NCBI GenBank assembly: GCA_034172985.1
Contig: JAXFDY010000094.1
Span: 1 to 47,863 of the forward strand
From: CAG-303 sp034172985
Lineage (GTDB): Bacteria > Bacillota > Clostridia > Lachnospirales > Lachnospiraceae
Length of the DNA: 47,863 nt
Direction of reading: 5' to 3'
Shown here: piece after piece, positions 32,275 through 41,642 of the stretch
Layout of the letters: every line of letters starts with the position of its first letter
How positions within the stretch are numbered: position 1 is the first letter of the stretch
Notes under the pieces: model-generated
Seen by the model: the letters and a program-made list of their open reading frames with translations, nothing else
Databases searched by the model: none
Told to the model about the DNA's origin: nothing
Position numbers and translations under genes: made by a program

Positions 32275-35200
32275 TTATTTTTTTATCTTTGTAACTGTTA
32301 CTGTACAGTAGAGTACTTTTCCATTTGCTTTTGCCATGATAGTAGTTGTTCCAGGCATTCTTCCGATGACTGTACCATTTGAAGATACTGTTGCGACACG
32401 AAGATTATTGGAATACCATTTAATCGTTCCTGTTGAACCAAATACATCTAAAATATGGGAATCATACTGTTCCAGCGTAATTTTTGATGCACTTAATGAC
32501 AAAACATTGATTTGACATACACCTTCTGCACCTGATTCAGAAATACAATATATCTCGCAATTTCCCTGACCCTTTGCAGTCACAATTCCTTTCGAAGAAA
32601 CTGTCGCTACTGCAGGATCTGAAGATACCCATTCCACTGTATCCGTAGAATTTGACGGTTTCAATTTATATTTCAGAGGTGAACTTTGTCCCGGTAATAA
32701 TGTCAGATCTCCTGAACTGATTTTAACAGAAGTAGCTGCAACTACCGGTCTGATTGTTACTTTTACTGTAGCTGTTATATTATTTCCATCTGTGGATTTT
32801 GCATATACATAACAGATACCAGGATTGATACCGGTAATACCGCCGTTGTAATCTACAATTGCAATAGACTCATCAGAGGAAGACCATGCAATATTTTTAA
32901 TGGTTGCATCAGACGGACTAACCATTGCCGTTACATTAACCGTATTTCCATTCAGCATTGTAACGTAAGATGGTGACACGCTAATGGATGTTACACCTTT
33001 AATACAGCGGAAATCCAACTGTGCATATACACCACTTCCATCTTTTGCTGTGGCTGTAATTGTTGCATTACCATAACCCACTGCTGTGATTGTACCATTC
33101 TCAGAAACTTTTATTACATTTCCGTTGGATGAGCTCCATGAAACCCCAGTATTTGTTGCGGATTCCGGAAGTACTTCAGCTGTTAATCTTCTTGTCTCTC
33201 CAAGATTAATATTACCTCCGGTACCTTTTATGCTAATAGAAGATACAAATTCATATACTTCTACTTCACAGCTGGCAACCAGTCCACGCTCTACGGTGGT
33301 TACCAGAATAATACAGGTTCCACCTTTCAGACCTGTTACTACACCATTTGCATCTACAGATGCAATATCAGGATCGCTGGATGTGTAAATTACTGATTTA
33401 TTATCTGCATCCTCCGGTGTTACTGTCGGAGTAATCACAAACTTATTACCTTTATAAATCGCCTTATTTGTTACGTTTAATGAAATTCCCGTCACAGGTT
33501 CCAAAACCACCAGCTTACATGTGGCAAATACACCTGTATCCACACTTGTGGCTGTAATTACCGCTTCTCCCGCTGCCAGAGTCGTAACTTTTCCGGTTGC
33601 ATCCACTGTTGCCACAGTTGTATTGGATGATGTCCATGTAATCGCCGGATTATCCGCATTAGAAGGATTTGCTGTGGCATAGAGCCAGAATTCAGCTCCC
33701 TTTCTCACTTCCATGGAATTTGTATTCAAGGTTACACTTGTTACCGGCTGGTATACCTTTACATTACATAATGCTGTCACACCACTATCCACAGATTGTA
33801 CAAGTATGGCTGCATCACCACCAGCAACAGCAGTTAACATACCATCATTTACAGTAACCACTGATGTATTGGATGAAACCCAGGTAAGCTCCTTATTTGT
33901 GGCATCTTTTGGCAATACAGTAGATGTCAGTCGTAAAGTCTCTCCTATTTTCAATGTAACATCAGTATAATCCAATGCTACACTTGTTACCGGCTGTTCC
34001 ACCTCGAAATCACAAGTTGCCGTAGGATTTATACCCGTTGTTCCGGTATCCTCAGCCTGGCAAAGAATCGTTGCATTTCCCGGTTTCACAAAAGTTACAA
34101 GACCATTCTGATCTACCTTCAAGATAGAAGTATCAGAAGATGACCATACTACATTTGTATTAACACCCTGTCCCTGTGGCAGTACACTGTAAGATAACTG
34201 ATAAGTTCCTAAAGAGAAACTGCATTTTACTTTGGACTGTGATAATGTAATATCTGTTACAGGTACTCTTACATGAAGCTTACAGGAAGCTACTTTTACC
34301 CCATCTAAAGTGACTACAGATATGGTACAATCTCCACCTTCAACTGCGGTAATAACACCTGCATCAGATACTGTAGCAATACTTTCATCGGAAGATACCC
34401 ATCGAACTTCTGTATTATCAGCCTTCTCAGGCTCAAAGATCAATTTCAAAGGATACTGCTCACCTTTATCGATTTCCAATACGGTAGGCACTAATGTTAT
34501 ATTTTGTACCGGTTCATTTACATTTACCGTACATTCTGCATATTTCTTTACACCATTGACTTCCTGAATGGCCTTAATCACAGCAGTTCCTTTTGAAACT
34601 GCATTGATGGTAACCTTATACTTATCAGTATCAGATAATGTAATCGTAGCTACCGACTCATCGGACGATGTCCATGTCACATTTGCTTTCTGGTCTGTGA
34701 CAATTGCATTCAGTTCAAAACTTTCCCCGGCATTCATAATATGCTCCGTTTCACTGATTGCAAACGAATCAATAACCGTAACCTTAATGGCAGATGAATG
34801 TAATCTTTGTCCGTCAATTAATGTCTTACTGTCCAGTGTAGCTGTTATGTTTGCTGTACCACTGGCTCTGGCTGTCATGACACCGTCTGAGTCCACTGTT
34901 ACAATATTTGTATTATCAGATGTCCAGTTAACACCCTTTAAATCATCCTCTGATGCATTCGTAAATAATTGTACTGTATCTCCAACTGCGGTATAGATAT
35001 CACCGTTTGTAATACCGAATGTTACAATTACATTAACCGAATCACCGAACTGTGCTGCCAACTCTGCCGGTGTCAGAGAAGCATATGCTGTTTTTGAATA
35101 ATCATACTTTGGATATGTATAAATCAGTACATATCCTGCACATTCGCCATATGCATATCCATCATTATCTACTACCAGATAATCCGTGTTTGAACTGGTA

Positions 35201-35952
35201 ATGGTTACATCACTATTTGAAGCGGCATTTGTATTTCCAGTCAGGATATCCGTGTAGACATTCGGACTAATCTGTAATGTATTTATTTTCAAAGAATCTG
35301 AGAATCTTACATTACTGATGACATCAAACGTACAGTACTGATTGTTATCCGGCGTTCTTATGGTAATCGTCGCAGAACCACCTGCCACTGCTGTAACAGT
35401 ACCTGTACCATCACCATTCGATTCAACCTTTACTACGGCTTCATCATCGGAACTCCACTGAAGGTCTTTGTCAGAATGATAATTCGTCATAATGACCGCT
35501 TTGCTTCCGATAGTATCAAGATGAATAAATCCCTCCGACATATCATTGGTCACTGCAAGTTTTACGACAATAGTAATCGTACTGCTTTTTTCCATCTGTA
35601 CACCGTTATTATCAAATGTATAGGTCGCTGTAATTCGTGCTGTACCTGCACCAACAGCCTGCAAATATACATACTGGCCTGATGTGTTTGACACACTTAC
35701 AATACTCTGGTCATCACTGCTCCACTTAATGTCATCCGGGTTCAGTTCCTCTACACCACTGACATTTGCAGCAAAATATTCCATATGACCAACTACCCAT
35801 TCTGATGTATTTAACTGATTCTCCGGTGTATCTGCAGATAATACGGATATTCCCACATTCGCAGCCATGATACTGGTCATTCCTATGATTGAAACAGCCA
35901 ATACAATCACAACTCCCAGTAGCTGCTTCCAGTATCTCACGATTTGTTTCAT
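32275..35952 (-). CDS. Giant secreted protein of about 14 BIG2 Ig-like modules
   Basis: About 1225 residues. A signal peptide (KQLLGVVIVLAVSIIGMTSI, about 9-28) precedes a long array of bacterial Ig-like (BIG2) modules of about 80-90 residues. Roughly 14 are counted from the strand motif (I/V)xWxSSDxxIxxV and the turn GxVTAxxxGxxxI. No LPxTG, SLH or membrane anchor was found at the C-terminus, which ends in a charged ATGTI-like module (KVLYCTVTVTKIKK). It is probably an adhesin or cell-surface scaffold held by non-covalent contact. The start is ATG 35952, 6 nt after AGGAGAAG. Ig-array length is likely to vary between strains. Confidence 0.9.
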   Translation of the reverse strand: MKQIVRYWKQLLGVVIVLAVSIIGMTSIMAANVGISVLSADTPENQLNTSEWVVGHMEYFAANVSGVEELNPDDIKWSSDDQSIVSVSNTSGQYVYLQAVGAGTARITATYTFDNNGVQMEKSSTITIVVKLAVTNDMSEGFIHLDTIGSKAVIMTNYHSDKDLQWSSDDEAVVKVESNGDGTGTVTAVAGGSATITIRTPDNNQYCTFDVISNVRFSDSLKINTLQISPNVYTDILTGNTNAASNSDVTITSSNTDYLVVDNDGYAYGECAGYVLIYTYPKYDYSKTAYASLTPAELAAQFGDSVNVIVTFGITNGDIYTAVGDTVQLFTNASEDDLKGVNWTSDNTNIVTVDSDGVMTARASGTANITATLDSKTLIDGQRLHSSAIKVTVIDSFAISETEHIMNAGESFELNAIVTDQKANVTWTSSDESVATITLSDTDKYKVTINAVSKGTAVIKAIQEVNGVKKYAECTVNVNEPVQNITLVPTVLEIDKGEQYPLKLIFEPEKADNTEVRWVSSDESIATVSDAGVITAVEGGDCTISVVTLDGVKVASCKLHVRVPVTDITLSQSKVKCSFSLGTYQLSYSVLPQGQGVNTNVVWSSSDTSILKVDQNGLVTFVKPGNATILCQAEDTGTTGINPTATCDFEVEQPVTSVALDYTDVTLKIGETLRLTSTVLPKDATNKELTWVSSNTSVVTVNDGMLTAVAGGDAAILVQSVDSGVTALCNVKVYQPVTSVTLNTNSMEVRKGAEFWLYATANPSNADNPAITWTSSNTTVATVDATGKVTTLAAGEAVITATSVDTGVFATCKLVVLEPVTGISLNVTNKAIYKGNKFVITPTVTPEDADNKSVIYTSSDPDIASVDANGVVTGLKGGTCIILVTTVERGLVASCEVEVYEFVSSISIKGTGGNINLGETRRLTAEVLPESATNTGVSWSSSNGNVIKVSENGTITAVGYGNATITATAKDGSGVYAQLDFRCIKGVTSISVSPSYVTMLNGNTVNVTAMVSPSDATIKNIAWSSSDESIAIVDYNGGITGINPGICYVYAKSTDGNNITATVKVTIRPVVAATSVKISSGDLTLLPGQSSPLKYKLKPSNSTDTVEWVSSDPAVATVSSKGIVTAKGQGNCEIYCISESGAEGVCQINVLSLSASKITLEQYDSHILDVFGSTGTIKWYSNNLRVATVSSNGTVIGRMPGTTTIMAKANGKVLYCTVTVTKIKK

Positions 35953-36055
35953 AAATCTTCTCCTTTCGTGCACTGTCTATTTAAAAACATATTTTGCCAA
36001 TCTCTATAGTTAATTTATCGGCATTTTGTTCTATTATCTTAAGATATATTTCAGA

Positions 36056-36565
36056 TTATCTCAATCTGTCCACTTCAAATCTGTTCATGGTTTCCACGCA
36101 GTACAAAAGATCTTTATATCGTTTTTCCAGTTCTCCTTCGTCCACGGTGATATCCAGTGATGCTGCTATATCATTGATCAGTCTGTCTGTAATTCTCGGC
36201 TTCATTGCTATCAGAATCCGTCTTTTTTCTTCCATCGAGTCAGCATCTAAGAATTCCATCAAATCCATATCAGGCAATTCTTCCTGCTGCTCCTCTTTCT
36301 GCTGCTCCTCTTCCCGCTGTGCTTCTTCACCAGCAGATACTTTTTCAAACCGATATTTCTGACGGACTTGCGGATATTTTTCATGATCCACTTCACTCAT
36401 AAACATCTCAAGAGGTCTGGCATAAATTCCAAATTCACCATATAATGCCTGATAAATCACAAGCTCCTCTTTCGTTTCCGAATGTACCGCCAAAGTAATA
36501 ATCTGATAGAGGTTATTTTTAAAATGTCTATAAATTTCCTGCGGTGCCGGTTTCTCTCTTTCCAT
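36056..36565 (-). CDS. DUF1653-family protein
   Basis: About 169 residues. The N-terminal 65 residues (IYRHFKNNLYQIITLAVHSE, YGEFGIYARPLEMFMSEV) match DUF1653, a small beta domain found alone in many bacteria. A charged Glu/Gln-rich linker follows (AQREEEQQKEEQQEE), then a helical C-terminal domain (RRILIAMKPRITDRLINDIAASL). The fusion of DUF1653 to this helical tail seems lineage-specific. No function is known. I start it at ATG 36565 after GGAGGGATATC. It is not clearly in an operon with the BIG2 gene, from which it is separated by about 100 bp. Confidence 0.75.
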   Translation of the reverse strand: MEREKPAPQEIYRHFKNNLYQIITLAVHSETKEELVIYQALYGEFGIYARPLEMFMSEVDHEKYPQVRQKYRFEKVSAGEEAQREEEQQKEEQQEELPDMDLMEFLDADSMEEKRRILIAMKPRITDRLINDIAASLDITVDEGELEKRYKDLLYCVETMNRFEVDRLR

Positions 36566-36605
36566 GATATCCCTCCATATATACAACCATTTTAAATAAT
36601 ATTCA

Positions 36606-36645
36606 GGACTGCTGTCCCATGAATTATGTCATGCCACAGCAGCCC
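36606..36645 (-). terminator. Probable terminator of the isocitrate dehydrogenase gene
   Basis: GGACTGCTGT and ACAGCAGCCC form an outer stem (one G-U), with a further CATGA/TCATG pairing inside. An AT-rich stretch follows on the minus strand. The T-run is broken, so the signal is moderate. Confidence 0.5.
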
Positions 36646-36654
36646 TCATTTTCT

Positions 36655-37863
36655 CTAGAGCATCTTTTCTAATGTTTCTCTGATTGCCTTAATAAATTCT
36701 TCACTGTTTAATACAGTTGGATTCTCCATTGTTGTGATAATGGCCAAATCGTTTGTCATTTTTCCTTCTTCAATTGTCTGAATACATGCTTTTTCAAGTT
36801 TATCAGCGAAATCCTGAAGTTCCTGAATGCCATCCATCTCTCCACGTTTTCTAAGTGCTCCTGTCCATGCAAAAATAGTCGCAATTGGGTTTGTTGAGGT
36901 CTTTTCACCCTTTAAATGCTTATAATAATGTCTCTGAACAGTACCATGTGCTGCTTCGTATTCATAATAGCCCTGTGGTGATACAAGAACTGATGTCATC
37001 ATTGACAAGGAACCGAATGCAGTAGCTACCATATCACTCATAACATCACCGTCGTAATTTTTACATGCCCAGATATATCCGCCTTCTGAACGAATAACTC
37101 TTGCCACTGCATCATCAATCAATGTATAGAAATATTCAATTCCGGCTTCTTTGAATTTCTCATCATATTCTTTATCATAAATCTCCTGGAAAATATCCTT
37201 GAAGGTATGATCATATTTCTTTGAGATAGTATCTTTTGTGGCAAACCAGATATCCTGTTTTGTATCAAGTGCATAATTAAAGCAGCTTCTTGCAAAGCTT
37301 TCAATTGAATCTACAAGATTATGCTGTCCCTGAATAATACCTGCACCCTTAAAGTTGTGAATCAGTTCTCTCGTCTCTGTTCCATCTTCAGCAGTATATA
37401 CTAATTCTGCCTTTCCTGCTCCCGGAATTTTCATTTCGGATGCCTTATATACATCACCATAGGCATGTCTTGCAATCGTAATAGGTTTTTTCCAGTTCTT
37501 TACATATGGCTCAATTCCCTTTACGATAATTGGAGCTCTGAATACTGTACCATCAAGAATTGCTCTGATTGTTCCGTTAGGACTCTTCCACATTTCCTTC
37601 AAATCGTACTCTGTCATTCTTGCGGCATTCGGTGTAATAGTTGCACATTTAACAGCTACACCATACTTTTTCGTGGCTTCTGCAGATTCTGCTGTCACCT
37701 TGTCGTCTGTAGCATTTCTGTATTCAAGACCAAGATCATAATACTCCGTCTTTAAGTCTATAAATGGCAATAACAATTCATCCTTAATCCATTTCCAAAG
37801 AATTCTTGTCATTTCATCTCCATCCATCTCTACCAGCGGAGTGGTCATCTTAATTTTTTCCAT
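36655..37863 (-). CDS. icd: NADP-dependent isocitrate dehydrogenase (type II, eukaryote-like)
   Basis: A protein of 402 residues, the length of type II homodimeric IDH, which decarboxylates isocitrate to 2-oxoglutarate. Signature segments include VEMDGDEMTRILWKWIK at the N-terminus, the substrate stretch SPNGTIRAILDGTVFRAPI near residue 95, and the YEAAHGTVQRHYY cofactor region near 308. The start is ATG 37863; the longer frame runs through GGAGG. It probably supplies glutamate precursor in an anaerobe with an incomplete TCA cycle. The gene is monocistronic, with no citrate synthase or aconitase near. Confidence 0.95.
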   Translation of the reverse strand: MEKIKMTTPLVEMDGDEMTRILWKWIKDELLLPFIDLKTEYYDLGLEYRNATDDKVTAESAEATKKYGVAVKCATITPNAARMTEYDLKEMWKSPNGTIRAILDGTVFRAPIIVKGIEPYVKNWKKPITIARHAYGDVYKASEMKIPGAGKAELVYTAEDGTETRELIHNFKGAGIIQGQHNLVDSIESFARSCFNYALDTKQDIWFATKDTISKKYDHTFKDIFQEIYDKEYDEKFKEAGIEYFYTLIDDAVARVIRSEGGYIWACKNYDGDVMSDMVATAFGSLSMMTSVLVSPQGYYEYEAAHGTVQRHYYKHLKGEKTSTNPIATIFAWTGALRKRGEMDGIQELQDFADKLEKACIQTIEEGKMTNDLAIITTMENPTVLNSEEFIKAIRETLEKML

Positions 37864-37991
37864 CTTGCTATGTCCTCCAATTATAAGTATTTTTACTGTA
37901 AAATAGAACTTTCCCTGTTCACTATACACATATACCTTGTTAGTATAACACTAAAACGGGCTATTTTCAATATTTATCTGATGCTTTCTGT

Positions 37992-38699
37992 TTAAGGCAG
38001 CAGAAGTTCCTCAACTGTCACAAACTCGTATTTCTCATTTTGGAGAATATCTACGATTTGCAATGCAGCATCAACGGATGTCTCATAGATATCATGTAAA
38101 AGAATAATATCGTCTTCCGCCACATTTTCCACAACACGCTGCACTACAATATCTGTATTCAGCACAGCCCAATCCAGAGGATCTACATCCCATAAAACAA
38201 CCATCATATTCAAATCATTTTTCAGACATTTTGAACATTCTCCAAAAGGCGGTCTTAAAAACAAAATTTCCTGTCCTGTGATTTCTTTGAGTAAACTATT
38301 ATTTTTCTCCACCTCCTGTATCGCTTCCTCTTCCTTCATAGTATTCAGTTGCACATGACGATACGTGTGATTGCCAATAAGATGACCATCCTCCTGCATT
38401 TTCTTTACCACTTCCGGATATTTCTCCACCTGTTCTCCCACCACAAAAAAGGTGGCCCTTACATTTCTCTCCTTTAATCCCTGTAAAAGCCGTTCTGTAC
38501 TATCTCCAGGACCATCATCGAATGTCAGTGCCACTTTTTTTGTTTCACCTGAAATTGTTTCTGTCTGAGGGACCGCTTCTTCCCCTGCCGATACCGGAAA
38601 TGCATTTTCCTGCAATTCCGTTTTCTCATACCGGTTAATGACTCCCACACACAGATATAAGATAAGAAGGCAGCACAGATATTCGCATTTTTTATTCAT
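37992..38699 (-). CDS. NodB-family polysaccharide deacetylase, membrane-anchored
   Basis: About 235 residues. The N-terminal signal anchor is CCLLILYLCVGVINRY, and a NodB domain runs from about residue 57. Motif 1 is TFDDGPGDST (catalytic Asp and metal Asp), motif 2 is HTYRH (metal His pair), motif 3 is RPPFGEC, then WDVDPLDW and a C-terminal ILLHDIYE (His). It should remove N-acetyl groups from peptidoglycan or another amino-sugar polymer outside the cell. The start ATG 38699 has GAAGGG upstream; an in-frame ATG at 38771 would add 24 residues and run up to the AAA ATPase gene. It lies 88 bp downstream of that gene. Confidence 0.88.
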   Translation of the reverse strand: MNKKCEYLCCLLILYLCVGVINRYEKTELQENAFPVSAGEEAVPQTETISGETKKVALTFDDGPGDSTERLLQGLKERNVRATFFVVGEQVEKYPEVVKKMQEDGHLIGNHTYRHVQLNTMKEEEAIQEVEKNNSLLKEITGQEILFLRPPFGECSKCLKNDLNMMVVLWDVDPLDWAVLNTDIVVQRVVENVAEDDIILLHDIYETSVDAALQIVDILQNEKYEFVTVEELLLP

Positions 38700-38786
38700 A
38701 AATATCCCTTCTGTCTGCCGGATCCGGCAGTATAAAGCTCCTATCTCTAAATTATATGCTGCCTTTTTCATTGTATGTTATGGATC

Positions 38787-40076
38787 TTACAGATTCCAGA
38801 CGGCATAAGAAGGTATTTTGATTGCGGACTCATCTATCTCCACTTCTTCTCCTGTCACAGTAACTACCAGGTCAGGATGATATTTTCGTCTGTATTCTCT
38901 CAATGCTTTTTCTTTTCCCGTACCATAATCCGGTCTGACAGGCATCATACGTTTTCCATCTCCGCAGAGGAACCAGTCTTCCGTCCCTGCTTCGTCTCTC
39001 CAATAATAAATATGTCTGTCTAAATCAGAAACAAGTATCTGCTGGAGAATAAACATTTCAAATAATGCATGATTTCTCAATCCATACGGATACTGTTCCG
39101 GCAGAAGATCCTGAAACTGAATCCCATATGCATAGGTAAGCATGGCAATATCATTGTAATATAATTTATACCTTTTTTTCTCTGTATCAGTCTGATATTT
39201 CTCCACCTTAATCAGCATTTTCCGGTCTGTTAACCATGCGATTGCAGCTTCATCTTCCCGCCGTCGGGCAGAAAAGCGAAAAAAGCCACTGCGAAAGCTT
39301 TTATCCTTCCGGTCAAGCTGTACTGCCACATTTTGAAATAATTCCAAAACCTTTTTACGAAACTTTTCATCTGAAATCTTTTCTATTTCTGATAAATATG
39401 ACTCAAAGCTTTTTCTTCTTGCCTGCCCGACCTTCTCCAGGCTTCGTGTTTCCATGTAGGTATTTAAAACTTCCGGCATTCCACCGGTAATAAAATACAC
39501 CTTAACATACTGTCTTAATTTTTCTCTCTGCTGCTCTGACAGTTCGCATTTCATCTGGTTCTGCACTGCAAGAAGAAGTTCTTCATTCCCATTAATCACA
39601 AAGAACTCTTTCAGACTGATTGGAAATACCTCGTATACATCCAGCCATGCCAGTACTCCACCTGAAAATAACTTTTTTTCATCCAGATCTGTAATGAGAC
39701 ATATATCATAATCCATCAAATCCCGGATAATAAATTTTACAATATCCTCCAGAGAATTTTTTCCCACATTCTTCTTATTTAAATGATCGAATATAAGAAG
39801 AATATCTTCTTTGCTTTCTTTTTCCTGTGTATAACCTAAAATCACTTCATCAAACTTATGGCGATTCAGCGTTTCTCCGAAATCAAAACCACCCGTTTCT
39901 TCACTTAAATCAAAAACAATCCTTTTTTTATAATGTGACTCCGCAAACATTGCTGCTACAGTCGTCTTCCCCACTCCCTTGGCTCCTGTCAGAAGAAGTG
40001 GTTTTCTATCTACTCTATCTTTCCACAATGCAAGGCGGTCAACGATTTCCCTGTACAAATATATCCCTTCTTTCAT
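38787..40076 (-). CDS. AAA ATPase with DUF4143-like C-terminus, coupled to a histidine kinase
   Basis: A 429-residue P-loop ATPase. Walker A is TGAKGVGKTT near residue 30. Walker B-type ILLIFDHLNKK (near 92) lacks the usual SDE pattern. A central winged-helix-like part (PEVLNTYMETRSLEKVG) and a C-terminal DUF4143-like region (YYNDIAMLTYAYG; LFEMFILQQILVSDLDRHIYYWRD) follow. The overall layout is that of AAA_14/DUF4143 ATPases, many of which are stand-alone genes of unknown role. Its start overlaps the histidine kinase stop (ATGA), so it belongs to the two-component operon. Confidence 0.85.
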   Translation of the reverse strand: MKEGIYLYREIVDRLALWKDRVDRKPLLLTGAKGVGKTTVAAMFAESHYKKRIVFDLSEETGGFDFGETLNRHKFDEVILGYTQEKESKEDILLIFDHLNKKNVGKNSLEDIVKFIIRDLMDYDICLITDLDEKKLFSGGVLAWLDVYEVFPISLKEFFVINGNEELLLAVQNQMKCELSEQQREKLRQYVKVYFITGGMPEVLNTYMETRSLEKVGQARRKSFESYLSEIEKISDEKFRKKVLELFQNVAVQLDRKDKSFRSGFFRFSARRREDEAAIAWLTDRKMLIKVEKYQTDTEKKRYKLYYNDIAMLTYAYGIQFQDLLPEQYPYGLRNHALFEMFILQQILVSDLDRHIYYWRDEAGTEDWFLCGDGKRMMPVRPDYGTGKEKALREYRRKYHPDLVVTVTGEEVEIDESAIKIPSYAVWNL

Positions 40077-40756
40077 CCTGCGTTTTCATCTAATATCAAT
40101 TCTACCACAAACCAGTCATTTTGATAAGAGAGATTCATTGTCCATCCATGAATTTTTACAATTTCCGATACATTTGCCAGTCCAAGACCCTGCCCACCCA
40201 TTTTTCTGGATTCCATTTTATCCACACGATAATACGGTTCCGTGAAATATTTAAGTGATTCCTCCTCCGGTATTTCTGCCTGATTCTTAATTGAAAAATG
40301 AATTCCGTCTTCTTCCTCTGACCATTTTACAAAAACAATACGATTTCCACTACAATATTTTACAACATTTTCTATTACTGAAAATAATAGTTTTTCCAAT
40401 AAAAATTTATCAGCGGATACCTGGATTTCTTCTTTTCCTTCCAATACAATATCAGGTATTATGATTTCCTGCTGCCACTTGGCAACTACCTCATTTTTCG
40501 TGTTTTCAATCTCCTGTTTCAATAATACCGGCTGCTTATGTAACGCATAATTTCTGCTATGAAGTAAATCATACAGATATCTTTTATCCGTATAATCACC
40601 CAGATATTTTGCTGTCCGGTATACCTTTTTCCACATTTCCTGTGCCTTATCTCCACTTACAATTCCTCTGTATATCAGCTCTGTGTATCCACTGATTGCC
40701 GATATATAGTTTTTTGTTTCATGAATCGATAAATCCAAATATTCTCTTTCTTCCAT
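40073..40756 (-). CDS. Soluble sensor histidine kinase
   Basis: A 227-residue kinase with no membrane segment. The H-box is LSIHETKNYISAISGYTE (His12 region), DHp helices occupy about residues 5-110, and the ATPase domain has an N-box-like LFSVIENVVKY near 135 and a G2 box MGGQGLGLANVSEIVK near 190. The kinase lacks an HAMP or periplasmic sensor, so its signal is cytosolic or comes from a partner; the coupled AAA ATPase is the obvious candidate. It follows the response regulator gene by 15 bp. Confidence 0.85.
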   Translation of the reverse strand: MEEREYLDLSIHETKNYISAISGYTELIYRGIVSGDKAQEMWKKVYRTAKYLGDYTDKRYLYDLLHSRNYALHKQPVLLKQEIENTKNEVVAKWQQEIIIPDIVLEGKEEIQVSADKFLLEKLLFSVIENVVKYCSGNRIVFVKWSEEEDGIHFSIKNQAEIPEEESLKYFTEPYYRVDKMESRKMGGQGLGLANVSEIVKIHGWTMNLSYQNDWFVVELILDENAG

Positions 40757-40771
40757 AGACCCCCACTATCC

Positions 40772-41443
40772 TTAATCTATCTTGTAACCTACGTTTCTGA
40801 CAGTTTTAATTCGTTTTCTTTCACTGCCTATTTTCTGACGAAGTGTTTTAATATGCATATCTACTGTTCTTGATTCTCCCTGAAAATCGAATCCCCAGAC
40901 AGCTTCCATAATCTTATCCCTGGATAACACAATACCCCTATTAATCATCAGATATTTTAATAATTCATATTCTTTAAAGGTTACATTCTGCTCCTCTCCA
41001 TCTACCGTTACAGTTCTTTTTTCATTATCTATTGTTATATTTCCCACACTTATCAGATCTGTTATTGTATCATTCTTTTTTGTTCGTCTTAAAAGTGCAT
41101 TTACTCTGGCGTTAAATTCCATAATGCCAAATGGTTTTGTTATGTAATCATCTGCTCCTGCATCAAGACATTTCACTTTCTCCATTTCACTGGAACGTGC
41201 CGTCACCATAATTACAGGAATTTCTTTTGTCTTAACATTTTTTTGTAATTTTCCTAATACTCTGATGCCATCTTCATCCGGTAACATAATATCTAAAATA
41301 ATCATATCCGGAATCTTTCTTTGCAGTTCATGACTCAGTTCCTGTGCCGAATAAACAGGCGTAACATTATGTCCACTGTTTTTTAATGTGTAACATTCAA
41401 TCTCGCTGATATTGACATCATCCTCCACAACATATACAAACAT
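40772..41443 (-). CDS. OmpR/PhoB-family response regulator
   Basis: About 223 residues with the standard layout. The receiver domain begins FVYVVEDDV (acidic pocket), has the phospho-acceptor Asp in MIILDIMLPDEDG, the conserved Thr in VMVTAR and Lys in ITKPFG. The C-terminal winged helix has FKEYELLKYLMINRGIVLSRDKIMEAVWG and TVDMHIKTLRQKIG, typical of PhoB DNA binding. I start it at ATG 41443, after AGGTAGG; the GTG at 41461 would cover that site. It heads the RR-HK-ATPase operon. The target genes are unknown. Confidence 0.92.
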   Translation of the reverse strand: MFVYVVEDDVNISEIECYTLKNSGHNVTPVYSAQELSHELQRKIPDMIILDIMLPDEDGIRVLGKLQKNVKTKEIPVIMVTARSSEMEKVKCLDAGADDYITKPFGIMEFNARVNALLRRTKKNDTITDLISVGNITIDNEKRTVTVDGEEQNVTFKEYELLKYLMINRGIVLSRDKIMEAVWGFDFQGESRTVDMHIKTLRQKIGSERKRIKTVRNVGYKID

Positions 41444-41556
41444 ATAACAACCTACCTTCACTACCGTAACATGTTTTTTACATCATTTTTATTTCTTCTA
41501 TATATTAATCAATAATTTAGCTAATGTAAATAGAAAATTTACTTTTTTACCTAATA

Positions 41557-41584
41557 TTTACATTTCTTATTTTTTCTGTATAAT
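41557..41584 (+). promoter_or_regulatory. Promoter of the AraC-type regulator gene
   Basis: TTTACA (41557-41562), 16 bp, TATAAT (41579-41584). Several GTAAA/TTTAC words repeat in the shared upstream region (41525-41562) and could be regulator sites. Confidence 0.6.
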
Positions 41585-41642
41585 AATACATAGAGCAAAC
41601 AGTCATTTTTTGCAGAAAAATAATCGGATTGGAGAAAAGAGT

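Noticed and set aside
33086..34996. Several rightward ORFs of 60-140 codons
   Set aside because: They mirror the repetitive codon pattern of the BIG2 array on the opposite strand; none has a start signal.
32275..35952. Tandem repeats considered as a CRISPR-like or minisatellite array
   Set aside because: The repeat unit is about 250 bp, varies in sequence and is fully coding as Ig-like modules.
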